Shown here in pieces: positions 17,656 through 25,582 of a stretch of DNA of 34,952 nt. The DNA is from CAZONU01 sp965370045 (GTDB taxonomy: Bacteria > Planctomycetota > SZUA-567 > JAKLDR01). Under the pieces are notes generated by a model that was not told where the DNA came from, made no database searches, and was given only the letters and a program-made list of their open reading frames with translations. Position 1 is the first letter of the stretch; every line of letters starts with the position of its first letter. The stretch spans positions 1 to 34,952 of the forward strand of contig CBDUSI010000041.1 of NCBI GenBank assembly GCA_965370045.1, given 5' to 3'. Both the position numbers and the translations under genes were made by a program.

Positions 17656-18815
17656 AGGTCCTCTACCTGAGCATCACTTCGGAGATCGGCGGGGCGGACC
17701 TGGCCCTGCTGCGCACGGTGAGAGAGCTGGACCGCTCCGAGTTCCAGCCGGCCGTGGCCCTGCCCGGTCCCGGGCCGCTGGTGGAGGCCTACAAGGCCGC
17801 CGGCGCACAGACCGTCTTCTTTCCCCTGAAACGCCTGCGCAGGACCCTGAACCCCTTCTGGTATCTGAGCTACATGGCAAGCTTCGGCGCCACCTGCCGG
17901 AAGATCGCGGGCTTCGTCCGCGAGAGTGGCGTTGACGTGGTGCACACCAACTCTCTGCCCAATCTCTTTGGCGCCAGGAGCGCCCGCCTGGCCGGCGTCC
18001 CCCACGTCTGGCAGGTGCGCGAGCTGGACCTGCGCCCGCGCCTGGTGCGCGCCGCCCTGGTGCGTCGCGCGCTCCGGGGCGCAGACCGCATCGTGACCGT
18101 GAGCGGCACGGTGGCCCGCGAGCTTTTCGGCCGGGGGCGCGAGAAGGTCAGCGTCGTCTACGACGCGGTGGACCTCGAGCGCTTCGTGCCCGACCCGGGG
18201 GCCGGCGCCCGGCTCCGCGCGAGGTTCGACCTCCCTCCGGAAAGCCGGCTGGCCGGCATTTGGTGCCGCTTCGACGAGTGGAAGGGGATCCCCGTGGCGA
18301 TTCGCGCGGCGGGCCTGCTGGCCAGGGACGTTCCCGGGTTCCGCCTGCTGGTGGCCGGAGGCCCCACCGCCGGACACGAGGGTTACGCTCGGGAACTCAA
18401 GCGCCTGGCCGAGCGCGAGGCGCCCGGCGCGGTGGTCTTCACCGGCTGGCTGGACCCCGAGAGCGTCCCCGAATTCGTAGCCGGTCTGGACATCGCGGTG
18501 CACGCCTCTACCGGTCCGGAGCCCTTCGGACTGGTAATCGCAGAGGCCATGGCCGCGGGAGCGCCGCTGGTCGCCCCGCGCCTGGGCTCGCCGCTGGAAC
18601 TCGTCGAGCACCAGGCCGACGGGCTGCTCTGCGAGGCGGGGATCCCCGTAGCCCTGGCCGTGGCCATCAAGCGCCTGCTGGACGACGCGGAGTTGGCACG
18701 GGGTTGTGCCGCCGCCGGACGCGCCAAGGCCGAGCGGCTGTTTGACGTGAAGAAGAACGTCCGCAAGCTGGAGGAGATCTACCGCCAGCTGGCCGGGGGA
18801 GGGGCGGGCAGGTGA
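17652..18815 (+). CDS. GT4-family glycosyltransferase
   Basis: The TTG at 17652 again starts inside the previous stop (TTGA). The 387-residue protein begins KVLYLSITSEIGGADLALLR. Like the first domain of the triple fusion, it has an N-terminal G-G-A motif. It continues with GADRIVTVSGTVARELFGRG, VVYDAVDLERFVPD, the donor-domain segment GIWCRFDEWKGIPVAIRAAG and STGPEPFGLVIAEAMAAGAP (about 285-304). It is a standard GT-B transferase. Its donor is not predictable. Confidence 0.88.
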   Translation: MKVLYLSITSEIGGADLALLRTVRELDRSEFQPAVALPGPGPLVEAYKAAGAQTVFFPLKRLRRTLNPFWYLSYMASFGATCRKIAGFVRESGVDVVHTNSLPNLFGARSARLAGVPHVWQVRELDLRPRLVRAALVRRALRGADRIVTVSGTVARELFGRGREKVSVVYDAVDLERFVPDPGAGARLRARFDLPPESRLAGIWCRFDEWKGIPVAIRAAGLLARDVPGFRLLVAGGPTAGHEGYARELKRLAEREAPGAVVFTGWLDPESVPEFVAGLDIAVHASTGPEPFGLVIAEAMAAGAPLVAPRLGSPLELVEHQADGLLCEAGIPVALAVAIKRLLDDAELARGCAAAGRAKAERLFDVKKNVRKLEEIYRQLAGGGAGR

Positions 18816-20263
18816 AGGTTACCTTCATGATCCCCCCCCCGCTTCCCGGCGAGCGCCCCGCCGAGCGGGTCTTCGGCTGCACCTACGAGCTTTACCCCTT
18901 CCCGCCGATGCCCATCCTCTACGCCGCAGCGGCGTTGCGCGCGGCGGGGCACGACGTGAAGGTCGCCGACGGCGCCCGGGAGGCCTGGTCGCCCCAACAG
19001 ATGAGAGACTTCCTGAAGGCCGACGCCGCCGATTGCTGCGTCTTCCACAGCGTGAACCTCTCCCGGGACACGGACCTGGCGGCTCACGCCCGGCTCCGCG
19101 AGTTGTGCGGACCCGAAACGCCGGTGATCTTCACCGGGCCGGGGCCCAGCTACGAGCCCGAGGAGTACCTCCGGGACGCACGCAGCTTCGTGCTCAGGGG
19201 CGAGGTGGAGGAGTCGCTGCCGGAGCTGGTCGGACTGCTGGCTTCCGGCGGGGAAATCGACCCCAGAGAGCTCCCCGGCCTGGCCGCCCGCGCCGCCGAT
19301 GGGGCGATGCTCTGCGGCGAGCCCCGGCCGCCCATCGAAGACCTGGACAAGCTGCCGGTCCCAGCGCGGGACCTCGTGCCCCGCGACGCCTACTTCAACC
19401 CCAAGCTGGGCGCGCGGCCGTTCACCGCGGTGCTCTCCAGCCGGGGATGCCCGCACCGCTGCCGCTACTGCGTGCCCAACGCGCTTAGTTTCGCGCGCGA
19501 ACTCGAGGGCCGCCGGGCGGACGGGGGCAAGAAGCCTCGGGCGCGGCTGCGCTCGGCGGGCAACGTGATCGCCGAGCTGGAGGAACTGGCCGGCGCGGGA
19601 TACAAGGCGATCTCCTTCATCGACGACGAGTTCGTGTGGTCGGCGGAGCGCACCGCGGAGATCTGCGCGGCGGTGGGCCGGCTGGGTTTCCGCTGGGGCT
19701 GCCTGGCGCGGCCGGATTACGTCAACGAAAAGACCGCCGCCTCCCTGGCCGCCGCGAAGTGCCTGTACGTTGACCTGGGCGTGGAGAGCTTCGTCCAGGA
19801 AATCCTCGACGACGTGGGCAAGGACCTCAAGGTCGAGCAGGCCGAGGCGGCGATAAGGCTGCTCAAGGAGTCCGGCGTGCCGGTCAAGCTCAACGTGCTT
19901 ATCGGCGCCAGTCCCCTGGAAACCGCCGAGACCATCGAGACCACGGTGCGAAAGACCATCGAGCTGGACCCCGACGTGGCCATGTTCGGGGTCTGCAGCC
20001 CCTTCCCGGGCACGCCCTACTGGGACCTGGCCGTCGAGCAGGATCTCCTGGTCGAGCCCGAGTATCGCCCGGTGGACGTGCAGCGCGAGGCCAGCGTGCG
20101 CCTGCCGCACCTCTCGCCCGACGAACTGGTCCGCGCGGTGCGCCGCGCCAACCGGCGATTCTACCTGCGGCCCGGGCTGATCCTCCGCAACCTCTTCAAG
20201 GCGCGTTCGCCCGCCGATCTGCTCCGCGGGGCCGGCGCCTTCTGGCGGAAGATGCGGCCATGA
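18812..20263 (+). CDS. Radical SAM enzyme with N-terminal B12-binding-like domain
   Basis: The 483-residue protein has an N-terminal alpha/beta domain (FPPMPILYAAAALRAAGHDV and VIFTGPGPSYEPEEYL) typical of the B12-binding half of class B radical SAM proteins. The radical SAM cluster motif RGCPHRCRYC follows, with C213, C217 and C220, then FIDDEFVWSAERTAEI and VDLGVESFVQEILDDVGKD. No DxHxxG cobalamin-ligand motif is seen, as in many members of this class. Its place between a GT4 and a GT2 gene (4-base overlaps on both sides) suggests a C-methylation or another unusual modification of the glycan or its lipid carrier. This is inference. GTG start at 18812. Confidence 0.85.
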   Translation: MKVTFMIPPPLPGERPAERVFGCTYELYPFPPMPILYAAAALRAAGHDVKVADGAREAWSPQQMRDFLKADAADCCVFHSVNLSRDTDLAAHARLRELCGPETPVIFTGPGPSYEPEEYLRDARSFVLRGEVEESLPELVGLLASGGEIDPRELPGLAARAADGAMLCGEPRPPIEDLDKLPVPARDLVPRDAYFNPKLGARPFTAVLSSRGCPHRCRYCVPNALSFARELEGRRADGGKKPRARLRSAGNVIAELEELAGAGYKAISFIDDEFVWSAERTAEICAAVGRLGFRWGCLARPDYVNEKTAASLAAAKCLYVDLGVESFVQEILDDVGKDLKVEQAEAAIRLLKESGVPVKLNVLIGASPLETAETIETTVRKTIELDPDVAMFGVCSPFPGTPYWDLAVEQDLLVEPEYRPVDVQREASVRLPHLSPDELVRAVRRANRRFYLRPGLILRNLFKARSPADLLRGAGAFWRKMRP

Positions 20264-21066
20264 ACCCCGAAGCCATTCCCGACATCTCCGTCTGCATCAT
20301 CACCTGGAACTCCCGCGAGAAGCTGGCGGACTGCCTGGCGGCGGTGCCCGCGGCCTGCGCCCCGCGGGAATTCGAGATCGTCCTGGCCGACAACGGCTCG
20401 TCCGACGGGACCGCCGGGATGGTCGGCGAGCTCTTCCCCTCCGTGCGGCTGCTGCTCAACCAGAAGAACCGGGGCGTGGCCCCCGCGCGCAACCAGGCGC
20501 TCGGCGAAGCGCGCGGGAAGGTGCTGGTCATCCTCGACGACGACACCGTGCCGGGACCGGGATCGCTCGCCGGGCTGGCCGCGACCGTCGAGGCGCGTCC
20601 CGGGGTGGGGATTGCCGGTCCCCGGCTGGAGAACGCCGACGGCGGGCTGCAATTCTCCTGCCGGCGCTTCCACAACGGGCTGACGCCGTTTCTCAGCCGG
20701 CTGAGTTCTATCGGCTTCATCGGGCGCTCGCGGACGATGCGCGGCTTCCTGATGGCCGACTGGGACCACGCCTCCGAACGGGAGGTCGACCACCTGATCG
20801 GCGCCTGCCAGGCCTTCACCCGCGACACCTGGCAGAAGCTGGGGCCGCTCGACGAGCGCATGTTCTACGGCTGGGAAGACACCGACTACTGCGTGCGCGC
20901 CCGTCGAGCGGGGTTGGGCGTCCTCTACGTGCCCGAGCATCGCGTGGTCCACCGCCAGCGGCGCCTGACCCGCGCACGGCCGTTCGGGCGGAATACCCTT
21001 GAGTTCATCAAGTCCATGCTTATATTCTTCTGTAAGTACCCTGGCGGCCTCTTCGGCCGCTACTAG
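20260..21066 (+). CDS. GT2-family glycosyltransferase (rhamnosyltransferase-like)
   Basis: The 268-residue GT-A fold protein has VCIITWNSREKLADCL, the nucleotide site EIVLADNGSSDGT (39-51), NRGVAPARNQAL and the metal-binding LDDDT (92-96, DDD at 93-95). These are followed by LIGACQAFTRDTWQKLGPLD and FYGWEDTDYCVRARRAG, the acceptor/base ED motif. This layout resembles WbbL/RfbF-like inverting rhamnosyltransferases. The start ATG overlaps the radical SAM stop (ATGA). Its stop lies 25 bases before the priming transferase gene, so the set is one transcription unit. Confidence 0.87.
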   Translation: MNPEAIPDISVCIITWNSREKLADCLAAVPAACAPREFEIVLADNGSSDGTAGMVGELFPSVRLLLNQKNRGVAPARNQALGEARGKVLVILDDDTVPGPGSLAGLAATVEARPGVGIAGPRLENADGGLQFSCRRFHNGLTPFLSRLSSIGFIGRSRTMRGFLMADWDHASEREVDHLIGACQAFTRDTWQKLGPLDERMFYGWEDTDYCVRARRAGLGVLYVPEHRVVHRQRRLTRARPFGRNTLEFIKSMLIFFCKYPGGLFGRY

Positions 21067-21091
21067 CAGCCCGGCCTTTGGCGGAGCCCGC

Positions 21092-22549
21092 ATGGAGCTT
21101 CATCCCGGCGTCTTCCTGTACCTGTTGTTCGCGGGCCTGGTGGCCTCGCTGCTGCTGGTGCCGCTGGCCAGGTACCTTTCGGTCCGCTGGGGGGTGATGG
21201 ACCTGCCCCGTCCGGGGCGGATACACTCCCGACCGACGCCGCTCCTGGGCGGGCCGGCCATCTTTCTGGGGCTCCTGCTGGTCATCGGTGGACACTTCCT
21301 GGCCGGGCAGCTCCTGTCCGAGAGCGACTGGGTGACGAAATGGCTTTCCGCCGAGCTCGTCACCAGGATGCGCAACGCCGTGGGGGCCACGCCCCAACTG
21401 CTGGCCATTCTGGCGGGCGCCTTGGTCATCCTGGTCATCGGAGTGGCCGACGATGCGCGCAGCCTGCCGGTCTGGCTGCGCCTGGGAGCCGAGTTCGCCG
21501 CTGCGGGCGTAGTGGTGGCGCTGGGAGTCAAGCCCGAGCTCTACATCCTCCCGCCCTGGCTGGTCTACGTGGTGGCGATGGTCTGGATCGTGGGCATCAC
21601 CAACTCGTTCAACCTGATCGACAGCATGGACGGGCTGGCCGCCGGGGTGGCCGCGGTGGCCGCGGCGCTGTTCGGCTTCTGGGCGGCGCTCAGCGGCCAG
21701 CCCATGGTAGCCATGATGCTCGCCGGCTTCGTGGGCGTGCTGGTGGGCTTCCTGTTCTTCAACTACTCGCCGGCCAGCATCTTCCTGGGCAGTTCGGGAA
21801 GCATGCTCATCGGCTACTTCCTGGCGGTTACCGTGCTGGTCTCCACCTTCATGCTCGGAGATGCGGCCGGACTGCTGCCCATCGTCATGCCCCTGCTGAT
21901 CCTGGGCGTACCGCTCTACGACACGGCCTCGGTGGTGATCATCCGTCTCTACCGCCGGAGGAGCCCCTTCACCCCGGACCTCAACCATCTGGCCCACCGG
22001 ATTCACCGGCTGGGGCTCTCGCGCCGCCAGACGGTGCTCTTCATCTACCTGATGACCTTCGCGGTGGGCATGGGCGCGGTGGTGCTTTCGCAGCATGACG
22101 AGCTGCACGGGGCGATCAAGAACTGGGCGGTGCTGGTGCAGGTGCTGGCGGTCTTCGCCGTGGTGGTCATCCTGGAAATGGTCAGCTTCGGATCGCGCTC
22201 GGTGAAGCTGGCCAGCCCGGTCCCGGCCGAGCTTGAGCTGGCTCCCCCCACGGAGCTGCGCGCCGCCGGAGGCATGAGCCGGCTGGGCCTGTCCGGCGCG
22301 GAGCTGGAGGTAGAGGAAATCGACGCGGAGCTCGCCGGCCAGGCGCTGGGCGCGCGTGCCGGCGGGAAGCTCCGCATCCGCTTCGAGGAGCCCTTCAAGG
22401 AGGCGCTCGTGCCCGTCGAGCTGCGGGCCCTGGCGCGTACCGAGGCGGGCCGCTGGCGCGTCTCGCTGGCTTTCGGGGATCTCTCCGCCGAGACCCGCAA
22501 GGACCTCGAATTCGCCATGACCCACCACCGCGCCCTGGGCGAGGGCTGA
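21092..22549 (+). CDS. WecA/TagO/MraY-family phosphoglycosyltransferase with atypical active site and C-terminal extension
   Basis: The ATG at 21092 has GGCGGAG 5 bases upstream; the frame from 20999 overlaps the GT2 gene and is rejected. Ten or so membrane helices occupy residues 1-370. Family motifs include the Asp pair GVADDARSL (D120, D121), NSFNLIDSMDGLAAG (171-185) and the HLAHR segment near 309-313. The usual FLGDxGS, which supplies a Mg-binding catalytic Asp, reads FLGSSGS here (S234). Such enzymes start lipid-linked glycans by moving a sugar-1-phosphate to undecaprenyl phosphate. The last 115 residues (about 371-485) are cytoplasmic and not part of the family. They end in RVSLAFGDLSAETRKDLE, which faintly resembles a PilZ domain end. 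Confidence 0.8.
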   Translation: MELHPGVFLYLLFAGLVASLLLVPLARYLSVRWGVMDLPRPGRIHSRPTPLLGGPAIFLGLLLVIGGHFLAGQLLSESDWVTKWLSAELVTRMRNAVGATPQLLAILAGALVILVIGVADDARSLPVWLRLGAEFAAAGVVVALGVKPELYILPPWLVYVVAMVWIVGITNSFNLIDSMDGLAAGVAAVAAALFGFWAALSGQPMVAMMLAGFVGVLVGFLFFNYSPASIFLGSSGSMLIGYFLAVTVLVSTFMLGDAAGLLPIVMPLLILGVPLYDTASVVIIRLYRRRSPFTPDLNHLAHRIHRLGLSRRQTVLFIYLMTFAVGMGAVVLSQHDELHGAIKNWAVLVQVLAVFAVVVILEMVSFGSRSVKLASPVPAELELAPPTELRAAGGMSRLGLSGAELEVEEIDAELAGQALGARAGGKLRIRFEEPFKEALVPVELRALARTEAGRWRVSLAFGDLSAETRKDLEFAMTHHRALGEG

Positions 22550-22551
22550 GC

Positions 22552-23832
22552 GTGAAGCTGCTTGCCTCCAGGAGCACGCTTTCGGGGGTGGTGGAGGTCC
22601 CCGGCTCGAAGAGCCATACTATCCGAGCGCTGGCCGTCGCCTCGCTGGCCGAGGGCCGGTCGGAGATACTCCGGCCGCTGACCAGCGCGGACACCGGGAG
22701 CGCGGTGCGCACCTACCGGGCGCTGGGCGCGCGCATCGAGGACTCCGACCCCGCGGTCTGGAAGGTGGAGGGCACCGGCGGCTGCCCGGCCGCACCCGCC
22801 GGAGATATCGACGTGGGCAACAGCGGGACCACGTTGTACGTGGCCCTGGGCTCGGCGGCGCTGCTGGCCTCCGGCCGGGCCCGCTTCATCGGAGACCAGC
22901 AGACCGCGCGGCGCTCGGCGAAGCCGCTGCTGGACGCGCTGGAGGCGCTCGGCGCGCAAGTCACCAGCCGCGAGGATACCGGCTGCGTGCCCGTTGAGAT
23001 ATCCGGGCCGCTATCCGGCGGGCGCGCGGAAATCAGCTGTCCCACCAGCCAGTACCTGACCAGCCTGCTTCTCTCTACGCCGCTGGCCCCCGGCGACCGC
23101 CGCAGCGAGATCGTCGTCACGCTGCTCAACGAGCGCCCCTACGTGGAGATGACCCTGGGCTGGCTCGACCGGCAGGGCATCAGGTACGAGCGCGAAGGTT
23201 GGACGCGCTTCCTGGTCCCCGGCGGCCAGCGTTTCAAGGCGTTTCGCGAAGCGATCCCCGCGGACTTCTCGAGCGCCACTTTCTTCCTGGCCGCCGCGGC
23301 GGTCACCGGCTCGGAATTCACCTTGCGGAACCTGGACATGAACGACACCCAGGGCGACAGGAAGGTCGTAAGCTACCTCGAAAAGATGGGCTGCTCCTGG
23401 AGAGAGTCCGAGGAGGGCCTCCTGTTTGAAGGCGGGCGGCTCACCGGCGCGGAGTTCGACCTCAACGCCACTCCCGACGCGCTGCCGGCCATGGCGGTGG
23501 TCGCCTGCTTCGCCGAGGGGAAGACGGTGCTCGGCAACGTCCCCCAGGCGCGCGAGAAGGAGACGGACCGCATCGCGGTCATGGCCGCGGAACTCGGCAA
23601 GCTTGGCGCCAAGGTCGAGGAGTTGCCCGACGGGTTAGTCGTTCACGGAAAAGGGCTCAAGGGCGGCTCTGTCCGTGGGCATGGCGACCACCGCGTGGTC
23701 ATGGCCCTGGCGGTGGCCGGCCTGGCGTCAAAGACCCCCGTAGAAGTGGACACCGCCGAGGCGATGGCAATCACTTTCCCCAGTTTCGTGGAGCTGATGC
23801 AGGGGTTGGGAGCGGGTATAGAGCAGGTCTAG
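22552..23832 (+). CDS. aroA: 3-phosphoshikimate 1-carboxyvinyltransferase (EPSP synthase)
   Basis: The 426-residue protein keeps the main substrate residues of AroA: K20-S21 and R25 in PGSKSHTIRA, N90-S91-G92, Q167 in PTSQYLT, DALPAMAV, KETDRI and GDHRVVMA. It catalyses transfer of an enolpyruvyl group from PEP to shikimate-3-phosphate, the sixth step of aromatic amino acid synthesis. Oddities are SKSHTIR instead of the common SKS-S-NR motif and GDQQTARRSAK instead of the usual RP(I/M) loop, so a divergent or herbicide-insensitive type is possible. The GTG start lies two bases after the preceding stop. AroA in a glycan operon may reflect co-expression only; it also faces the ABC gene end to end. 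Confidence 0.88.
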   Translation: MKLLASRSTLSGVVEVPGSKSHTIRALAVASLAEGRSEILRPLTSADTGSAVRTYRALGARIEDSDPAVWKVEGTGGCPAAPAGDIDVGNSGTTLYVALGSAALLASGRARFIGDQQTARRSAKPLLDALEALGAQVTSREDTGCVPVEISGPLSGGRAEISCPTSQYLTSLLLSTPLAPGDRRSEIVVTLLNERPYVEMTLGWLDRQGIRYEREGWTRFLVPGGQRFKAFREAIPADFSSATFFLAAAAVTGSEFTLRNLDMNDTQGDRKVVSYLEKMGCSWRESEEGLLFEGGRLTGAEFDLNATPDALPAMAVVACFAEGKTVLGNVPQAREKETDRIAVMAAELGKLGAKVEELPDGLVVHGKGLKGGSVRGHGDHRVVMALAVAGLASKTPVEVDTAEAMAITFPSFVELMQGLGAGIEQV

Positions 23833-23839
23833 CTAGACC
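23826..23839. repeat. 14-bp perfect palindrome holding the stop codons of two convergent genes
   Basis: GGTCTAG/CTAGACC is self-complementary. It contains the aroA stop (23830-23832) and the stop of the ABC permease on the other strand (23833-23835). The two genes therefore meet with no gap and both end in Val. No T-run follows, so a terminator role is uncertain. Confidence 0.6.
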
Positions 23840-25545
23840 CTGAACATCTCCCCCATGCGCCGGCCCAGGTACATCCCCGCGGAGATCAGCGAGACCGCCA
23901 GCAGCCCCATGGCCAGGAGTCCCATGGCGCTGGCCACCCCCTCGCCGTCGCCGATGCGCCCGAAGAGCGTGTAGATGACTTTGGTTATCGGATAGTAGGC
24001 CTTGTCCCAGGCCAGGATCATGGAGTCGGAGACCTCCAGCATCGCGTAGCTGAAGGCCAGTATCGCCCCGGCGGCCAGGTTCGCGCCGATGAGCGGCAGG
24101 GTCACCCGTCGCAAGGTCCGGAACGGCCCCGCGCCCAGCGACCAGCTGGCCTCCTCCAGGACATGCGGGCACTGCTCCAACCCGGCGGTCGCCGAGCGGA
24201 ATACCAGGGGTATTCTACGAACCGCGTAGGCCAGGATCAGGAGTATAGTTGGATTTCTGCGGGGGTCGATGGCCGCGCCGAGCCACTTGGCGAGCAGGCT
24301 TGAATCCTCGCCGCGCCCGATTCCCGAGTAGGTGCTCAGGTATCCAAACGCCAGGACCAGCCCGGGGACCGCCAGCGGGACCATCATCAGCGCGTCGAGC
24401 AGCGCGCCGCTCCGCCCGCGGGCGCGGACCACCAGGATCGCCGCGGCCAGGCCCAGCGCCAGGGTGATGACCGTGCTGCCCAGGCTGTAGAAGAGCGAGT
24501 TGCGCACCCCGCTGGCTACCAGATCATGCCCGTAGGCGGTAACCAGGTGCTCGGCGGTGTAGCTCTCCGGCAAAGCCGAGAGGAACCAGCGGTCGGCCAC
24601 GGAGGTCAACATCACCGCGATGTGCGGCAGGAGCGCGACGCCGGCCACTCCTAGAAAGAGCGCGCTGGCGCCGATGGCCCCCCAGGTGCCCAGGCGCCGG
24701 GGCTCGGCGCGGGCCGCGACCTTGCTGAGCGCGGTGGTGGAGCGCAGCGCGCGCCGGCCCATCCAGAAGAGCAGGGCGCTGATTACCAGAATAACCACGG
24801 TCAGCGCGTGGCCCGAGGGGTTGATGCTCTCGGAGGAGGTCAGGTCGTAGATCTTCTTGGAGGCCACCTGGCCGTAGTTGAAGATCAGCGGCGTGCCCAG
24901 GTCGGTGAAGGCCCAGATGAAGACGATGGACGCGCCGGCGAAGAGCCCCGGGAAGGCCAGCGGCAGCGTGACCTTGCGGAAAGTCCGCCAGCGCCCGGCG
25001 CCCAGCGACCAGCTGGCCTCCTCCATGGAGGGGTCGATGTTGGCCAGCGCCGCGGCGAGGTTGAGGTACATGATGGGATAAAGGTGCAGCACCTCCATCA
25101 CCGCCACGCCCCAGAACTTGGCCGAGCCCAGGAAGTCCAGCGGCGTTTCTATCAGCCCGATCGAGAGCAGCGCCCGGTTAATCAGGCCGAAGTGGGTCAA
25201 GAGGCGCTTCATGCCGATGGCGCCCACGAAGGGCGGGGCGATCATGGGCAGCAGGAGCAGCGGCGAGAGCCAGCGCTTGCCCGGCCAGTCGGCGCGCGCC
25301 GCCAGCCACGCCAGGGGCAGGGACAGGAACACGGTAGCCAGCGTGGCCACCGCGGCCAGCGATAGTGATGTAACGATCCGTCCCCACTCGGCGGGGTCGC
25401 TGAATATCCCCGTTATGTGCGCCAGCGTGGGCCGGCCGTCCTCGCTGAAGGCGGAGACGACCATCCCCGACAGGGGAATCAACAGGCCTACCAGCAGGAA
25501 GCTCCCCACCGCGACCCAGACGATTATCCGCCAGCGCTTGCTCAT
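23833..25545 (-). CDS. Two-domain ABC transporter permease (iron/thiamine or similar)
   Basis: The 570-residue permease has two homologous halves, each about six helices with an EAA loop: EEASWSLGAGRWRTFRKVTL and, in the second half, EEASWSLGAGPFRTLRRVTL. The loops contact the ATPase of an ABC importer. This two-in-one layout is that of the FbpB/ThiP (COG1178-type) permeases for Fe3+, thiamine and similar substrates. No ATPase or binding-protein gene is in the window, so its partners must lie elsewhere. A 28-base stretch coding the two loops is identical (24131-24158 and 24998-25025). The ATG at 25545 lacks a ribosome-binding site, but a promoter 9 bases upstream predicts an almost leaderless message. 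Confidence 0.85.
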   Translation of the reverse strand: MSKRWRIIVWVAVGSFLLVGLLIPLSGMVVSAFSEDGRPTLAHITGIFSDPAEWGRIVTSLSLAAVATLATVFLSLPLAWLAARADWPGKRWLSPLLLLPMIAPPFVGAIGMKRLLTHFGLINRALLSIGLIETPLDFLGSAKFWGVAVMEVLHLYPIMYLNLAAALANIDPSMEEASWSLGAGRWRTFRKVTLPLAFPGLFAGASIVFIWAFTDLGTPLIFNYGQVASKKIYDLTSSESINPSGHALTVVILVISALLFWMGRRALRSTTALSKVAARAEPRRLGTWGAIGASALFLGVAGVALLPHIAVMLTSVADRWFLSALPESYTAEHLVTAYGHDLVASGVRNSLFYSLGSTVITLALGLAAAILVVRARGRSGALLDALMMVPLAVPGLVLAFGYLSTYSGIGRGEDSSLLAKWLGAAIDPRRNPTILLILAYAVRRIPLVFRSATAGLEQCPHVLEEASWSLGAGPFRTLRRVTLPLIGANLAAGAILAFSYAMLEVSDSMILAWDKAYYPITKVIYTLFGRIGDGEGVASAMGLLAMGLLAVSLISAGMYLGRRMGEMFRV

Positions 25546-25554
25546 CGCGCGGCT

Positions 25555-25582
25555 ATTGTACGGCCCGAGGGGCCGCGCTCAA
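25555..25582 (-). promoter_or_regulatory. Promoter of the ABC permease gene, near-leaderless
   Basis: On the minus strand TTGAGC (25582-25577) is 16 bases from TACAAT (25560-25555), and the ATG at 25545 comes 9 bases later. No Shine-Dalgarno sequence lies between, and only about 2 bases of leader are expected. The layout parallels those before the DUF2752 and HAD-PHI genes. Confidence 0.55.

Noticed and set aside
21020..22528. 502-codon open frame on the minus strand
   Set aside because: It is antisense to the WecA-like gene, and its His/Gln/Glu/Arg-rich translation has no recognisable domain.
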